DNA of 64,000 nt from positions 434,001 to 498,000 of the forward strand of contig CAVSNF010000025.1 in NCBI GenBank assembly GCA_963729195.1, in the 5' to 3' direction. The stretch's first letter is position 1, and every line of letters begins with the position of its first letter. The translations under genes and the position numbers were made by a program. Below, in pieces: positions 27,046 to 35,114 of this stretch. The stretch comes from CAVPTL01 sp963729195 (GTDB taxonomy: Bacteria; Actinomycetota; Thermoleophilia; Gaiellales; JAICJC01). The notes beneath the pieces are model-generated. The model was given only the letters and a program-made list of their open reading frames with translations, was not told the DNA's origin and made no database searches.

Positions 27046-27976
27046 GCAGGTGAAACCCGGCGGCCATGCTGGGAGCCGTTGCCGCACCGCCGAGGTGGCC
27101 GGCGATCCCCAGGATGTCCTCCTCAGTGCGCAGCAGCGAGTAGTGCGTGAAGCGGGTCTCAACGACGGTGCCCTTGGGTACTGCGGGCGCCACCACGATG
27201 GTCGCGACGTGGTTCTGCGATCCGCCGTTGTCCGAGTCGTAGGTGATGAACACCGCCGTTGACCCGGACTGGTAGGCACGGGAGTTGATGATCGCGGGCA
27301 TCCACTGCGCCAGCCAGTTGTCGGCGCAGGTGAGGCAGCCGCCGTGGGCGTCGTCGGTGGTGTTGGGGGCGATCAGCGCGAACCGGGGAAGCGCTCCGGA
27401 TGTCAGATCGTCATGCAGCGCTCCCGCCGACGGCGTGCCCAGCGGCACATCCTTCTGGGCACACGCCACCACCCCGGAGAAGTAGGGGGCGGCCGTGTGC
27501 CGCGGCACGTACAAACCGTCTGGCGTGTTCTGGCGGCTGCATGGCTTGGGCATCGACTCGGCATACACCTTCCACGAGCCCGACTGGGTGAAGATTGACG
27601 GACTACCGGTGACACATCCGCCGCTGGGGGTGCAGTCGCGCCCGGCGATGTTGGACGGGACGGCTCCACTGGTGAGGGCGACGTAGTTGGGCAGGCTGGG
27701 ATAGGTGATTGCGTAGTGGTTGGACGCCAGCCCGCACCGGCCCGCCAGGGCGGTCTGATACTTCGCCGGCCCGATCACCTGCTTGTAGGAGTGGTTCTCC
27801 TCCATGATCAGGATCACATGCTGGTACGTGTGGGGGGCGACGGCGCCGATGCACGGCGTCGCCGGCGAGATGGTGGACGCCGCCCGGGCTGAGTTGAGCG
27901 CGATCCCGGCAGTGGCGGCCACAGCCAGGACGATGACGAGGGCAAGCATTGCCGTCGTGCGGGAAACGAGATTCAC
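27041..27976 (-). CDS. Secreted phosphoesterase (phospholipase C / AcpA family)
   Basis: 311 residues, intact. A signal peptide (AMLALVIVLAVAATAGIALN) is followed by the PF04185-type phosphoesterase: TYQHVILIMEENHSYKQVIG (metal-binding Glu-Glu-Asn), NHYAITYPSLPNYVALTSG, PRFALIAPNTTDDAHGG and AVFITYDSDNGGSQNHVATI. These enzymes remove phosphate or head groups from phosphoesters outside the cell. The divalent-metal acidic residues are present. Likely co-transcribed after the lipoprotein gene at 27996-28418. Confidence 0.85.
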   Translation of the reverse strand: MNLVSRTTAMLALVIVLAVAATAGIALNSARAASTISPATPCIGAVAPHTYQHVILIMEENHSYKQVIGPAKYQTALAGRCGLASNHYAITYPSLPNYVALTSGAVPSNIAGRDCTPSGGCVTGSPSIFTQSGSWKVYAESMPKPCSRQNTPDGLYVPRHTAAPYFSGVVACAQKDVPLGTPSAGALHDDLTSGALPRFALIAPNTTDDAHGGCLTCADNWLAQWMPAIINSRAYQSGSTAVFITYDSDNGGSQNHVATIVVAPAVPKGTVVETRFTHYSLLRTEEDILGIAGHLGGAATAPSMAAGFHLR

Positions 27977-27995
27977 GTGAGCTCCTTCGCGGTGG

Positions 27996-28418
27996 CTACT
28001 CGGCGACGGTCAGGTGGGGTGCGCCGCGGCCCGCATCGAGCCGCCACACGGTCCCGTTGGACGTGCGCGAGTAGAGGGTGATGTGTCGGCGAGTGAGCCT
28101 GCTCGCCCCGACGGTGTCGAGGTAGACGACACCCGGTAGGTGGGCGCCGAAGGGCGTAAACGCGATGGCGTACTGCGCACCGCTGCGCCCGTTCATCTCC
28201 TCGGTGATCTCGTCGGTCTCGTCCAGGTAGCACCCACGGCAGAGGTGGTCGCCGACCGCGACTGCGCGAGCTGCCTCAAAGCCCTGGATCAGTAGGTGCT
28301 TCGCGGTTGCATCACCAACCGCCTGATCCGGGGCGGCGCCTGAGTGACCACCGCAGGCGGTGGCGCCCAGCACAAGAGCGGCGATGAGCGCCGCCATCGG
28401 GTATCGGAGATTCGGCAT
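27996..28418 (-). CDS. Lipoprotein, hypothetical
   Basis: About 140 residues. The ATG at 28416-28418 has CAGGAG upstream. The signal AALIAALVLGATACGG has the lipobox GATAC. The mature part includes DATAKHLLIQGFEAARAVAV and DHLCRGCYLDETDEITEEM, the latter with a C-x-x-C pair. It ends ITLYSRTSNGTVWRLDAG. Located 19 bp upstream of the phosphoesterase gene on the same strand, so probably a partner at the cell surface. No family recognised. Confidence 0.65.
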   Translation of the reverse strand: MPNLRYPMAALIAALVLGATACGGHSGAAPDQAVGDATAKHLLIQGFEAARAVAVGDHLCRGCYLDETDEITEEMNGRSGAQYAIAFTPFGAHLPGVVYLDTVGASRLTRRHITLYSRTSNGTVWRLDAGRGAPHLTVAE

Positions 28419-28507
28419 TGAGGCTCCTGGGGGGAGGGACACCAATGCCGTCGGCCGGTCCGCAACCCACGGCCCTCGCCGGATCGCGGTATCTCACCTA
28501 ACATAAT

Positions 28508-28536
28508 TTGTGCAACTCATCGGTTGCATGTACTAT
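28508..28536 (+). promoter_or_regulatory. Promoter of the clpP paralogue
   Basis: TTGTGC (28508-28513) and TACTAT (28531-28536) with an exact 17-bp spacer. The spacer is filled by one GCAAC-N6-GTTGC box, and a second box starts 2 bp after the -10, so a bound repressor would cover the whole promoter. Confidence 0.7.
28512..28527. promoter_or_regulatory. GCAAC-N6-GTTGC operator box 1
   Basis: GCAACTCATCGGTTGC, an inverted repeat between the -35 and -10 of the clpP promoter. The same motif occurs at 28538 and upstream of the SRPBCC-arsR pair at 29206. Confidence 0.7.
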
Positions 28537-28537
28537 C

Positions 28538-28553
28538 GCAACCACTCAGTTGC
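28538..28553. promoter_or_regulatory. GCAAC-N6-GTTGC operator box 2
   Basis: GCAACCACTCAGTTGC, centred 26 bp from box 1 and lying over the clpP transcription start. Confidence 0.7.
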
Positions 28554-28575
28554 ACATCGCCGCAGGAGGCACTCC

Positions 28576-29196
28576 ATGTCACCCCTCGTTCCCATGGTCG
28601 TCGAGCAGACATCGCGCGGCGAGCGCTCGTTCGACATCTACTCGCGACTGCTCAACGACCGCATCATCTTTCTCGGCACACCGGTGACCGCCGACGTCGC
28701 CAACCTGATCGTGGCCCAGCTGATCCACCTGGAGTCGGACGATCCCGACAAGGACATCTCGGTGTACATCAACTCACCCGGCGGCGACGTCTACTCCGGC
28801 CTTGCGATCTACGACACGATGCGCTTCATCCGCCCCCAGATCCAGACCATCTGCTTCGGCATGGCGATGTCGATGGGCGCGATCCTGCTGGCCGGCGGCA
28901 CCAAGGGCAAGCGGCTGGCGCTCGCCAACTCCAAGATCATGATCCACCAGGGCCACACCACCGGCTTCGAAGGCCAGGCCACCGACATCGAGATCCGCGC
29001 CCGCGAGATCCTGCAGCTGCAGCGGCGGATGGAGGAGATCCTGGCGGCCGACACCGGCCGCGGCGTCGACCAGATCCACGACGACACCCAGCGCGACAAC
29101 TTCATGACCGCAGAGCAGGCCCGCGACTACGGCCTGATCGACGACGTGGTCGCGGCCCGCACCGCCACCAACGGGCGTCGCACCGGCCTGGATTAG
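28576..29196 (+). CDS. clpP: ClpP protease subunit (paralogue)
   Basis: 206 residues; ATG at 28576 with AGGAGG six bases upstream. Serine protease of the Clp barrel: SRLLNDRIIFLG, VYINSPGGDVYSGLAIYD, then Ser99 in FGMAMSMGAILL, His124 in KIMIHQG and Asp174 in TQRDNFMTAEQ. The typical GQAASMGA is GMAMSMGA, which occurs in actinobacterial ClpP paralogues. No clpX or second clpP is adjacent, unlike the usual clpP1-clpP2-clpX layout. It sits under a promoter carrying two ArsR-type operator boxes, which suggests conditional expression. Confidence 0.93.
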   Translation: MSPLVPMVVEQTSRGERSFDIYSRLLNDRIIFLGTPVTADVANLIVAQLIHLESDDPDKDISVYINSPGGDVYSGLAIYDTMRFIRPQIQTICFGMAMSMGAILLAGGTKGKRLALANSKIMIHQGHTTGFEGQATDIEIRAREILQLQRRMEEILAADTGRGVDQIHDDTQRDNFMTAEQARDYGLIDDVVAARTATNGRRTGLD

Positions 29197-29205
29197 AGCT
29201 ATGGT

Positions 29206-29221
29206 GCAACCCACCAGTTGC
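29206..29221. promoter_or_regulatory. GCAAC-N6-GTTGC operator box 3
   Basis: GCAACCCACCAGTTGC, 24 bp upstream of the SRPBCC start and just after clpP. It is the likely self-regulatory site of the ArsR repressor encoded at 29581. Confidence 0.7.
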
Positions 29222-29245
29222 GAATCATCCAACCAAGGAGCGGCC

Positions 29246-29584
29246 ATGAGCGACGACCATCGGGTGGAACGAAGCGTGGACGTGCCACTGGAGCCCGAGC
29301 GCGCGTGGGAGACGGTGACCGATCCCGCCGAGCTGGAACGGTGGCTGGCCCCCGACGTGGAGCTCGATCTGCGTGAGGGCGGCGACGTGTTCGTGCGCGA
29401 CGACGACGGCCGCGAGCGGCACGGCACCGTGGTCACGGTCGAGCCGCCCCAGCGGCTGGTGTACACCTGGGACACCGACGGCATCGAAACCACCGTCGAG
29501 ATCGCGCTCGATCCGCTTCCCGACGGCACCCGAATCCGCATCTCCGAGTCTGCAGAAACGCGCTTGCTGGCACTGGCGGCGTGA
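29246..29584 (+). CDS. SRPBCC (AHSA1-like) domain protein
   Basis: 112 residues; AAGGAG precedes the ATG. RVERSVDVPLEPERAWETVT, DPAELERWLAPDVELDLREG, RLVYTWDTDGIETTVEIAL and GTRIRISES form the START-like hydrophobic-cavity fold. Such proteins with an ArsR partner bind small hydrophobic ligands, but the ligand is unknown. The stop overlaps the arsR start (GTGA). Confidence 0.85.
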   Translation: MSDDHRVERSVDVPLEPERAWETVTDPAELERWLAPDVELDLREGGDVFVRDDDGRERHGTVVTVEPPQRLVYTWDTDGIETTVEIALDPLPDGTRIRISESAETRLLALAA

Positions 29585-29901
29585 ACCCCGAGGTCGGCCC
29601 CACGTTCGCGGCGCTGTCCGACCCCACCAGGCTGCAGGTCGTCTCGCTCCTGGCCGGGCGCGACAGCGTCACCGCCACCGAGCTGGCGCGCGAGCTGCCG
29701 ATCTCACGCCAGGCGGTCGCCAAGCACCTGGCGGTGCTGCACGACGCCGGCCTGGCCGAGCCCGAGCGCGCCGGGCGGGAGACTCGCTACCGGTTCACGC
29801 CCGAGCCGCTGACCGAGGCGGCGACCTGGATGGCGAGCGTCGGCGCCGACTGGGATCAGCGGCTGACGCGACTCGCCGCCCACGCCAATCGGCGGCGCTG
29901 A
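29581..29901 (+). CDS. ArsR-family repressor
   Basis: 106 residues from the GTG. A winged helix: PTFAALSDPTRLQVVSLLAG, TATELARELPISRQAVAKHL and VLHDAGLAEPERAGRETRYR. No Cys metal-binding motif (ELCVCDL) is present, so it is one of the non-metal ArsR proteins paired with SRPBCC genes. It probably binds the GCAAC-N6-GTTGC boxes at 28512, 28538 and 29206, which would make clpP and its own operon one small regulon. Confidence 0.87.
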   Translation: MNPEVGPTFAALSDPTRLQVVSLLAGRDSVTATELARELPISRQAVAKHLAVLHDAGLAEPERAGRETRYRFTPEPLTEAATWMASVGADWDQRLTRLAAHANRRR

Positions 29902-29928
29902 CGGGCCGCCCGGGTATTCTGATCGCAC

Positions 29929-30957
29929 GTGTCCACGGTACGCCAAGCCGAGCCCCTGCTGTCCCAGGACGAGACCCGCGACCTCGGGCTCGACCGGGCG
30001 GCGTTGATCGGCATGTACCGCGACATGCTGGCGACCCGCATGATCGAGGAGCGCGGCAACCTGCTGTTCAAGGCCGGCAAGCTGCCCGGCAGCTACTACA
30101 CCGGCCGCGGCAACGAGGGCGCGTCGATCGGCATGGCCAGCGCCATGGGCGAGCTGGACGTGGCATCTCCCCTGCACCGAAACCTGGGCGTGCACGTCGT
30201 CCGCGGAGTCAAGCCGGCGGCCATCTTCTGCCAGTTCATGGGGCGCGTCGGCGGAGCCACCGGCGGTCGTGACTCCAACCTGAGATCAAACGACTTCGGG
30301 CCGGGTGTCGGCCTGCTCGCGGGTGTCAGCCACCTGCCGGCGATGATCACCGTGATCACCGGGATCGCGCTGGCGTTTCAGCTGCGCGGCGAGGATCGGG
30401 TCGCGCTGGGCTGGTGCGGCGACGGGGCCTCGGCCCGCGGCGACATGCACGAGGCGATGAACCTGGCGGGCGTGCGGAAGCTGCCGATCGTGTACGTGAT
30501 CGATAACAATCAGTACGCCTACTCGACGCCCAACCGGCTCCAGTACGCCTGCGAGCACCTGGCCGATCGCGGGCCGGCGTACGGGTTCGAAGGCATCGTG
30601 GTGGACGGCACCGACGTGCTCACCGTGTACCGCGAAGGCATGCGCGCGATCGAGAAGGCGCGGATGGGCGAGGGCCCCACGGTGCTCGAGCTGGTGACGC
30701 TGCGGATGGAGGGCCACGCGGTACACGACGACGCCTCATACGTGCCCCGCGAGCTGCTGGCCGAGTACGCCGAGAAGGATCCGGTCGCGCGCTACCGGGC
30801 CTGGCTCGAGCTGAACGAGGATCTCACCGACGACGAGCATGTCGCAATCGAGGCAGAGGTCCGCGCCATGATCGACCAGGGCGTCGCAGAGGCCGAAGCC
30901 AGCCCCCAGCCCGACCCGTCCACCCTGCTCGACGGTGTCTACGCCGACCACGCCTGA
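29929..30957 (+). CDS. Thiamine-diphosphate 2-oxoacid dehydrogenase E1, alpha subunit
   Basis: 342 residues, intact, GTG start. Alpha subunit of a pyruvate, branched-chain or acetoin dehydrogenase. GDGASARGDMHEAMNLAG and IVYVIDNNQYAYSTP form the GDG...NN thiamine-diphosphate/Mg motif. MIEERGNLLFKAGKLPGSYY and GRVGGATGGRDSNLRSND complete the family pattern, and HAVHDDASYVP is the phosphorylation-loop region. The beta subunit and E2 are not next to it, so it is an orphan here and its partner must be elsewhere. Confidence 0.85.
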   Translation: MSTVRQAEPLLSQDETRDLGLDRAALIGMYRDMLATRMIEERGNLLFKAGKLPGSYYTGRGNEGASIGMASAMGELDVASPLHRNLGVHVVRGVKPAAIFCQFMGRVGGATGGRDSNLRSNDFGPGVGLLAGVSHLPAMITVITGIALAFQLRGEDRVALGWCGDGASARGDMHEAMNLAGVRKLPIVYVIDNNQYAYSTPNRLQYACEHLADRGPAYGFEGIVVDGTDVLTVYREGMRAIEKARMGEGPTVLELVTLRMEGHAVHDDASYVPRELLAEYAEKDPVARYRAWLELNEDLTDDEHVAIEAEVRAMIDQGVAEAEASPQPDPSTLLDGVYADHA

Positions 30958-30987
30958 GTCCCATCGGCCAGCTATCCTCCACTGACC

Positions 30988-31260
30988 ATGAGTGACTTTG
31001 GATTCGGAGATATGTTCGGCGACCCCGAGGAGCTGCAGCGCCAGATGGCCTCCTTCATGGAGCAGGCGCAGCAGGGCCAGAAGGTCGCGTTCGCTGACCA
31101 GGCGATCAACCTGGCGGTCGGCATCACGGTGGCGGCGATCGGGCGCATGGAACTCACCGGAACCCCCAGCGAGCAGGCAACCGCTGTTCGCGATGCGGTG
31201 CGCATGATCTTCCCCGAGGCGGTGACCCTCGTTCGCGAGGCCCGCCAGGGCTTGACCTAA
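30988..31260 (+). CDS. Hypothetical 90-residue protein
   Basis: Intact, acidic, helical. It begins SDFGFGDMFGDPEELQRQMA and continues AINLAVGITVAAIGRMELTG. The Met/Gly/Phe-rich N-terminus and one hydrophobic helix could mediate membrane or protein contact. It follows the E1 gene by 30 bp on the same strand and may be co-transcribed. No family recognised. Confidence 0.6.
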   Translation: MSDFGFGDMFGDPEELQRQMASFMEQAQQGQKVAFADQAINLAVGITVAAIGRMELTGTPSEQATAVRDAVRMIFPEAVTLVREARQGLT

Positions 31261-31265
31261 CCGAG

Positions 31266-31704
31266 CTACTCGATCACGCGCCAGTCGGTGTGCACCTCGG
31301 CTGTGGTTGATGCCGAGATGAAGCAGTCGCGCTCGGCCTTGCCGGTCAGCTCACGGGCGGCGGCTGCGTGGCCCCCGGCCATGGTCGCAAGCACGACCAC
31401 GTTCACGCCCACGAAGGCGTAGCGACGGTCGTCCTCACGTCGTTCCAAGCGTGCCCTCGGCCTGCGACTCGTAGCTCACGATCTCGAGCCCGTGGTGGGC
31501 GCAGTGGGCGACGAAGGAGAGCATCGTGCACGACTGCAGCGAGGCCAGGAACAGGTGCTCGGGACTCCATTCGGCGTCATCGCCCGACGGGAAGTCGACC
31601 GGCGGTGCGACCACGATCTCGGAGCGGCCGCCCGCGCGTGCCACCGAGCGCCGGCCGCCGAGCCACTCCAGCTCCGTGGTGTAGGTGAAGACCTTGGTTT
31701 CCAT
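31266..31704 (-). CDS. OsmC-family peroxidase-like protein (one frame break)
   Basis: About 145 residues. FTYTTELEWLGGRRSVARAG, WSPEHLFLASLQSCTMLSFV (first redox Cys) and HHGLEIVSYESQAEGTLG are followed, after a break near 31440, by RYAFVGVNVVVLATMAGGHA and KAERDCFISASTTAEVHTDW (second Cys). The two Cys match the OsmC/Ohr pair that reduces organic hydroperoxides. Its stop is 6 bp from the convergent gene's stop. Confidence 0.82.
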
Positions 31705-31713
31705 CGAGGCAGC

Positions 31714-32487
31714 CTATCCCCCGCCGAGCACTGCGGCCACCGGCGCGGGCATGACCGCCTTCCATGGGCCGGCGTGCCAGTCGCGATGGTCGTAGCGGGA
31801 TGTGCGAAGCTCCGCCGCCAGCGCCGCCAGCCGAGGCTCGAGCTGCTCGTGCACGATCGGCAGGGCCTCGGGGAACGCACCCAGGATGGCGGCCTCGGCG
31901 GCCGTCGGGGCGACGCCGATGTTGACCACCCGGTCGGGACGACTGGGAGAGGGTCGCGGCGCCCCGTCCAGCTCCCCGTCACGCGGCCCGGCGATGCAGG
32001 CCACCAGTGCGTCCAGGTCGGCGTCGACCAGCAGCGTCCCGTGCACCAGCGTGGCCTGCCGGTTTCGGTGGGCCGCGATCCCGGTGACCTTGCGCCCGCC
32101 GACCCGTACGGTGCGGGAGTCACGCTCGGCGTCCACGCCCAGGTCACGGCAGGCCGCCACCATCCCGTCCAGAAACGGCGAGTACATGTCCGGCACCCCG
32201 GCGCTCGCTGCGGGGTGCGACGCCGGCAGCACCAGCGCGGCACAGACCACACCGGGGTCGAGATAGACGGTGCCGCCGCCGGTGAAGCGCCGCCATACCT
32301 TCACCCCGCGGGCGGCGCAGGCAGCGGCATCGATCTCCCAGTCGGCGCGCTGAAACCGGCCGACGATCACCGCCGGCGACGATCGCCAGACGGCGATCAC
32401 AGGATCGCTGAGACCGGCTCGGGCCAGCGCTTCGTCGAGCGACAGCGCGTGCGACGGCTCGAGCAACCCCGACGTGTCGGCGGTCAC
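31714..32487 (-). CDS. Lipoate-protein ligase A-like protein
   Basis: About 257 residues. The GTG start overlaps the previous stop (GTGA). The ligase fold is shown by LSLDEALARAGLSDPVIAVW, VIVGRFQRADWEIDAAACAA, VWRRFTGGGTVYLDPGVVC (the RR-x-GGG lipoyl/AMP motif) and RVGGRKVTGIAAHRN with the catalytic Lys. It would attach lipoate or octanoate, or biotin, to an acceptor domain. The E1 gene nearby belongs to a lipoate-dependent complex, a suggestive but not linked context. Confidence 0.8.
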   Translation of the reverse strand: MTADTSGLLEPSHALSLDEALARAGLSDPVIAVWRSSPAVIVGRFQRADWEIDAAACAARGVKVWRRFTGGGTVYLDPGVVCAALVLPASHPAASAGVPDMYSPFLDGMVAACRDLGVDAERDSRTVRVGGRKVTGIAAHRNRQATLVHGTLLVDADLDALVACIAGPRDGELDGAPRPSPSRPDRVVNIGVAPTAAEAAILGAFPEALPIVHEQLEPRLAALAAELRTSRYDHRDWHAGPWKAVMPAPVAAVLGGG

Positions 32488-33217
32488 TCGCGCGTGCCGG
32501 CGGTGACCGCGATGCCGACTCGTCGCAGCCGCATCTCCATCGACGGCGGAGCGTTCGCCGGGCAGCTCGACCTCGGCCGGGAGACGGGCGTTGATGTCGG
32601 CGATCTCACGCTCGAGATCCTCCGCGGATCCCCTGCGCGACAGCTCGGCGCGGGCCACAGCCAGGCTGGGCGGCCGCCCGCTCGCGCTCGTGCTGCAGCA
32701 GTTCGCGGGCGAGGTCGCCGGTCTCGATCAGCGCCAGCGCGTCGCGGCGCAGCGCCTCGGGGCGAGCATCGTCGCGGAGCTCGATCGGCGGCTCCATCTC
32801 GACCGGCAGCCGTTCGATCACCGACATCAGCTGGTCGCGCTCGGCTTCCAGCAGCTCGCGATGGTCACGCGTCTCGAGCCGGGCGCTCTCGACCCGGCGC
32901 TCGGCGGCGGCCACCTCGGCGCGGTACGGCTCGGGATCGACACCGGCCGACTCGGCCAGCTGCAGCTGTTCAGCCGCGCGCGTCCATAGCACGACCAGCG
33001 GGCCCTGAGCCGTCCACTCTCGCTCCAGCTCGCGGGCGATCGCAGCGATCGCGGCGGTGCGCTGTTCGACCACGGCGATCAGATCGGGCACCGCCAGCTC
33101 CACAGCGACGTCGCGCTCGATCTCGACCTCCAGCTGCCGCACCCGCTCGAGCTCCTCGGCCACGGCATCACGCCGCTCCGCCAGCTCCAGCAGCTTTTCG
33201 AGTTCAGACCGATTCAT
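32484..33217 (-). CDS. Coiled-coil protein (frame breaks)
   Basis: About 240 residues, almost entirely Glu/Arg/Ala/Leu-rich helix: RSELEKLLELAERRDAVAEE, LERVRQLEVEIERDVAVEL, AAAERRVESARLETRDHREL, LLQHERERAA. Breaks lie near 32665 and 32535; the rebuilt end, RLRRVGIAVTAGTRE, stops at 32484-32486 and overlaps the lipoate-ligase-like start. It starts inside the last bases of the upstream membrane-protein gene (14-bp overlap). No domain beyond the coiled coil; a structural or adaptor role is possible. Confidence 0.6.
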
Positions 33218-33965
33218 CCAGCGCCGGCCTCGGCGGCGATCTCCATAGACCTCGCGGCAACCGGTCGAACGCCAATAACAGGAGCGGCGCCAGCGCAAGC
33301 CCCGCGGCGTCCAGGAAGCAGTACCCCCCGGGGATGCCGCTGGGCGGGTTGCCCTGCGGGATTATCCCGCCGGGACCGTGCACGGCCCACGTCCACGCCC
33401 CCAGGTTGGTGCCGACCAGCTCGAGGTAGCTGGTAACGACAAAGGCGCCTGCGTACACCAGCGGCTGGCGGCCGACCAGCAGAAACCGCACCAAAAACAG
33501 GTACATGATCGCCCCCAGCACATCCCGGCGGGGGGCCAATGCGAGCCCCCAGAACGCCCACGCGCCGCAGACCAGCAGCACGCCGTAGATGAACTGTTTG
33601 CGGTAGCGCTCGGCCAGCACCGAGCGGCCGATGCAGAGCGCCGCCAGGTACACCAACCCGTGGCCGGGCGGCACGTACATGGGCACGTTGTGCAGACGGT
33701 AGGTGTACACGCCGAGGCCGGGCGAGGCGGTGTATTCCAGCGCGGTTGCGACCAGGATCACCACCGCAACCTGGGCGCGGCTGCGGCGCGGCTCGCCCCA
33801 CAGAAGCCCGATCAGGAGCACCCAGGTGGCCACGCCGACCGAGCGCTGCAGCCAGATCCCGGCGTTGTGGTCGATGGTGGCGGCCACCGCGATCCAGGCA
33901 AAGACGGTGACGGACACCCATAAATCGCGAGGCGGCCGAGGCATCCGCCTAATGATATCGATCAA
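33204..33965 (-). CDS. Seven- to eight-helix membrane protein, hypothetical
   Basis: 253 residues, intact. Helices include LWVSVTVFAWIAVAATIDH, GVATWVLLIGLLWG, AVVILVATALEYTASPGLG, LVYLAALCIGRSVLAE, FIYGVLLVCGAWAFWGLAL and LDAAGLALAPLLLLAF. Conserved-looking polar motifs in loops are HNVPMYVPPGHGLVYL and LELVGTNLGAWTWAV. The GHG and E-x-x-G-T-N motifs inside membrane regions suggest an enzyme or carrier. I do not recognise the family. The start could be the ATG at 33963-33965 or MPRPP a few codons later. Confidence 0.65.
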   Translation of the reverse strand: MIDIIRRMPRPPRDLWVSVTVFAWIAVAATIDHNAGIWLQRSVGVATWVLLIGLLWGEPRRSRAQVAVVILVATALEYTASPGLGVYTYRLHNVPMYVPPGHGLVYLAALCIGRSVLAERYRKQFIYGVLLVCGAWAFWGLALAPRRDVLGAIMYLFLVRFLLVGRQPLVYAGAFVVTSYLELVGTNLGAWTWAVHGPGGIIPQGNPPSGIPGGYCFLDAAGLALAPLLLLAFDRLPRGLWRSPPRPALDESV

Positions 33966-33982
33966 TCATCTAGGCTTCCCCG

Positions 33983-34867
33983 GTGGACGAAAAAGTGATC
34001 GAGGTCAACGCGCAATCCGTCAGGCACGCCCTGGCAAACGCGTTTGTCGCATCGGAGCCGGGCGACCATGTGTGGCGCGGTGAGATCGGCATCAAGGGGC
34101 CGGTGGTGACGGTGGACGTGCGCGAGACCGACGGCGCCCCCTACGTCCACGCCCGCGCCGACGTGCTGGAGGTGCCCGAGCTGACCGCCGCCGTCGCGCG
34201 GACGCTGCTGATCGAGAACGGCGAGCTGGTGCTCGGCCGATTCGCCCACTCCGACGGCGCGGTGCGGATCGAGCACGCGATCATGGCGGGCTCGACCATG
34301 GCGACGGTCGAAGTGCAGGCCTCGGTGTGGTGCGTGGGCTGGGGCGCGTCGGCATTTGGGCCCCGCCTGAAGGCGCTGCTGCACGAGGGCACCCCACCCC
34401 CGCCGCCGCACACACCCGCCGCCCGCCGCCGCGACGCCGAATACCACGTGGACTTCACCACCCGGCGGGTGCAGAAGTTCTTGGAGGAGCACTACGGCGG
34501 GTTCGAACATCATCCCGAGTGGGGCTTCCACGGCCCGTTCGGCAGCGCTCGGGTGTTCGTGGACGTGCTGCCGGTGCTGGACGACTCGACCGCCGTTCGC
34601 GCCTCCTCCCCGGTGCTTTCCGACATCGACCTGAGCGACGAGCTGGCCTTGCGGCTGCTCCCGCTGGAGACATCAACGCCGTTTGGGTCGTTCCTGTACG
34701 TGCCCTCCCGGCGAGAGGTGTGGTTCCAGCACGTGGTGCTGGGCGACGACCTCGATCTGACCGAATTCGAGCAGGCGATCGATGTGGTGGCACACTCTGC
34801 CGACGATCACGACGACGAGCTCCAAGCCGAGTTCGGCGGCAAGCGCTACGCCGATCTGGCCGGCTGA
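33983..34867 (+). CDS. Tandem YbjN/CesT-like domain protein
   Basis: 294 residues, intact, GTG start. Two similar halves: VVTVDVRETDGAPYVHARAD with LGRFAHSDGAVRIEHAIMAG, and VFVDVLPVLDDSTAVRASSP with TPFGSFLYVPSRREVWFQHV. Each half ends in a helix rich in acidic residues. The order strand, strand, helix, 'GRF..DG.v.' strand is like YbjN and type III chaperone-like folds. A proline-rich linker (GTPPPPPHTPAARRR) joins the halves. The family assignment is tentative; such proteins act as protein-binding regulators. Confidence 0.5.
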   Translation: MDEKVIEVNAQSVRHALANAFVASEPGDHVWRGEIGIKGPVVTVDVRETDGAPYVHARADVLEVPELTAAVARTLLIENGELVLGRFAHSDGAVRIEHAIMAGSTMATVEVQASVWCVGWGASAFGPRLKALLHEGTPPPPPHTPAARRRDAEYHVDFTTRRVQKFLEEHYGGFEHHPEWGFHGPFGSARVFVDVLPVLDDSTAVRASSPVLSDIDLSDELALRLLPLETSTPFGSFLYVPSRREVWFQHVVLGDDLDLTEFEQAIDVVAHSADDHDDELQAEFGGKRYADLAG

Positions 34868-34875
34868 CGCGAGTG

Positions 34876-34881
34876 ATATTC
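34876..34881 (+). promoter_or_regulatory. -10 element of a probably leaderless small gene
   Basis: TATTCT ten bases before the ATG at 34892, with no Shine-Dalgarno sequence between. The spacing fits a transcript that starts at or next to the ATG. No clear -35 element. Confidence 0.45.
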
Positions 34882-34891
34882 TGACCGTCGC

Positions 34892-35058
34892 ATGAACGCA
34901 GACCGAACGGCCATGTGGATCATCGCAGGCGGCATTCTGGCCGCCGTGGTGGTGGTGTTCGCAGTGGACGGGATCGATGGCATCCCGTTCGAGTGGTGGG
35001 GCGTCGCCAGCGCCTGCCTGCTGGCCGGCGTGGCGTTCTCGCTCGGCTACACCGACTG
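34892..35058 (+). CDS. Small two-helix membrane protein
   Basis: 55 residues: MWIIAGGILAAVVVVFAVDG and VASACLLAGVAFSLGYTD form two membrane helices around the turn IDGIPFEWW. Probably leaderless. Located between the YbjN-like gene and the chemoreceptor. No known family. Confidence 0.6.
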
Positions 35059-35114
35059 ACCACTCGCGCGACCGCGCGTCTCAGTTTGGCGGGATTCAGG
35101 CCGAATACCCCGGC

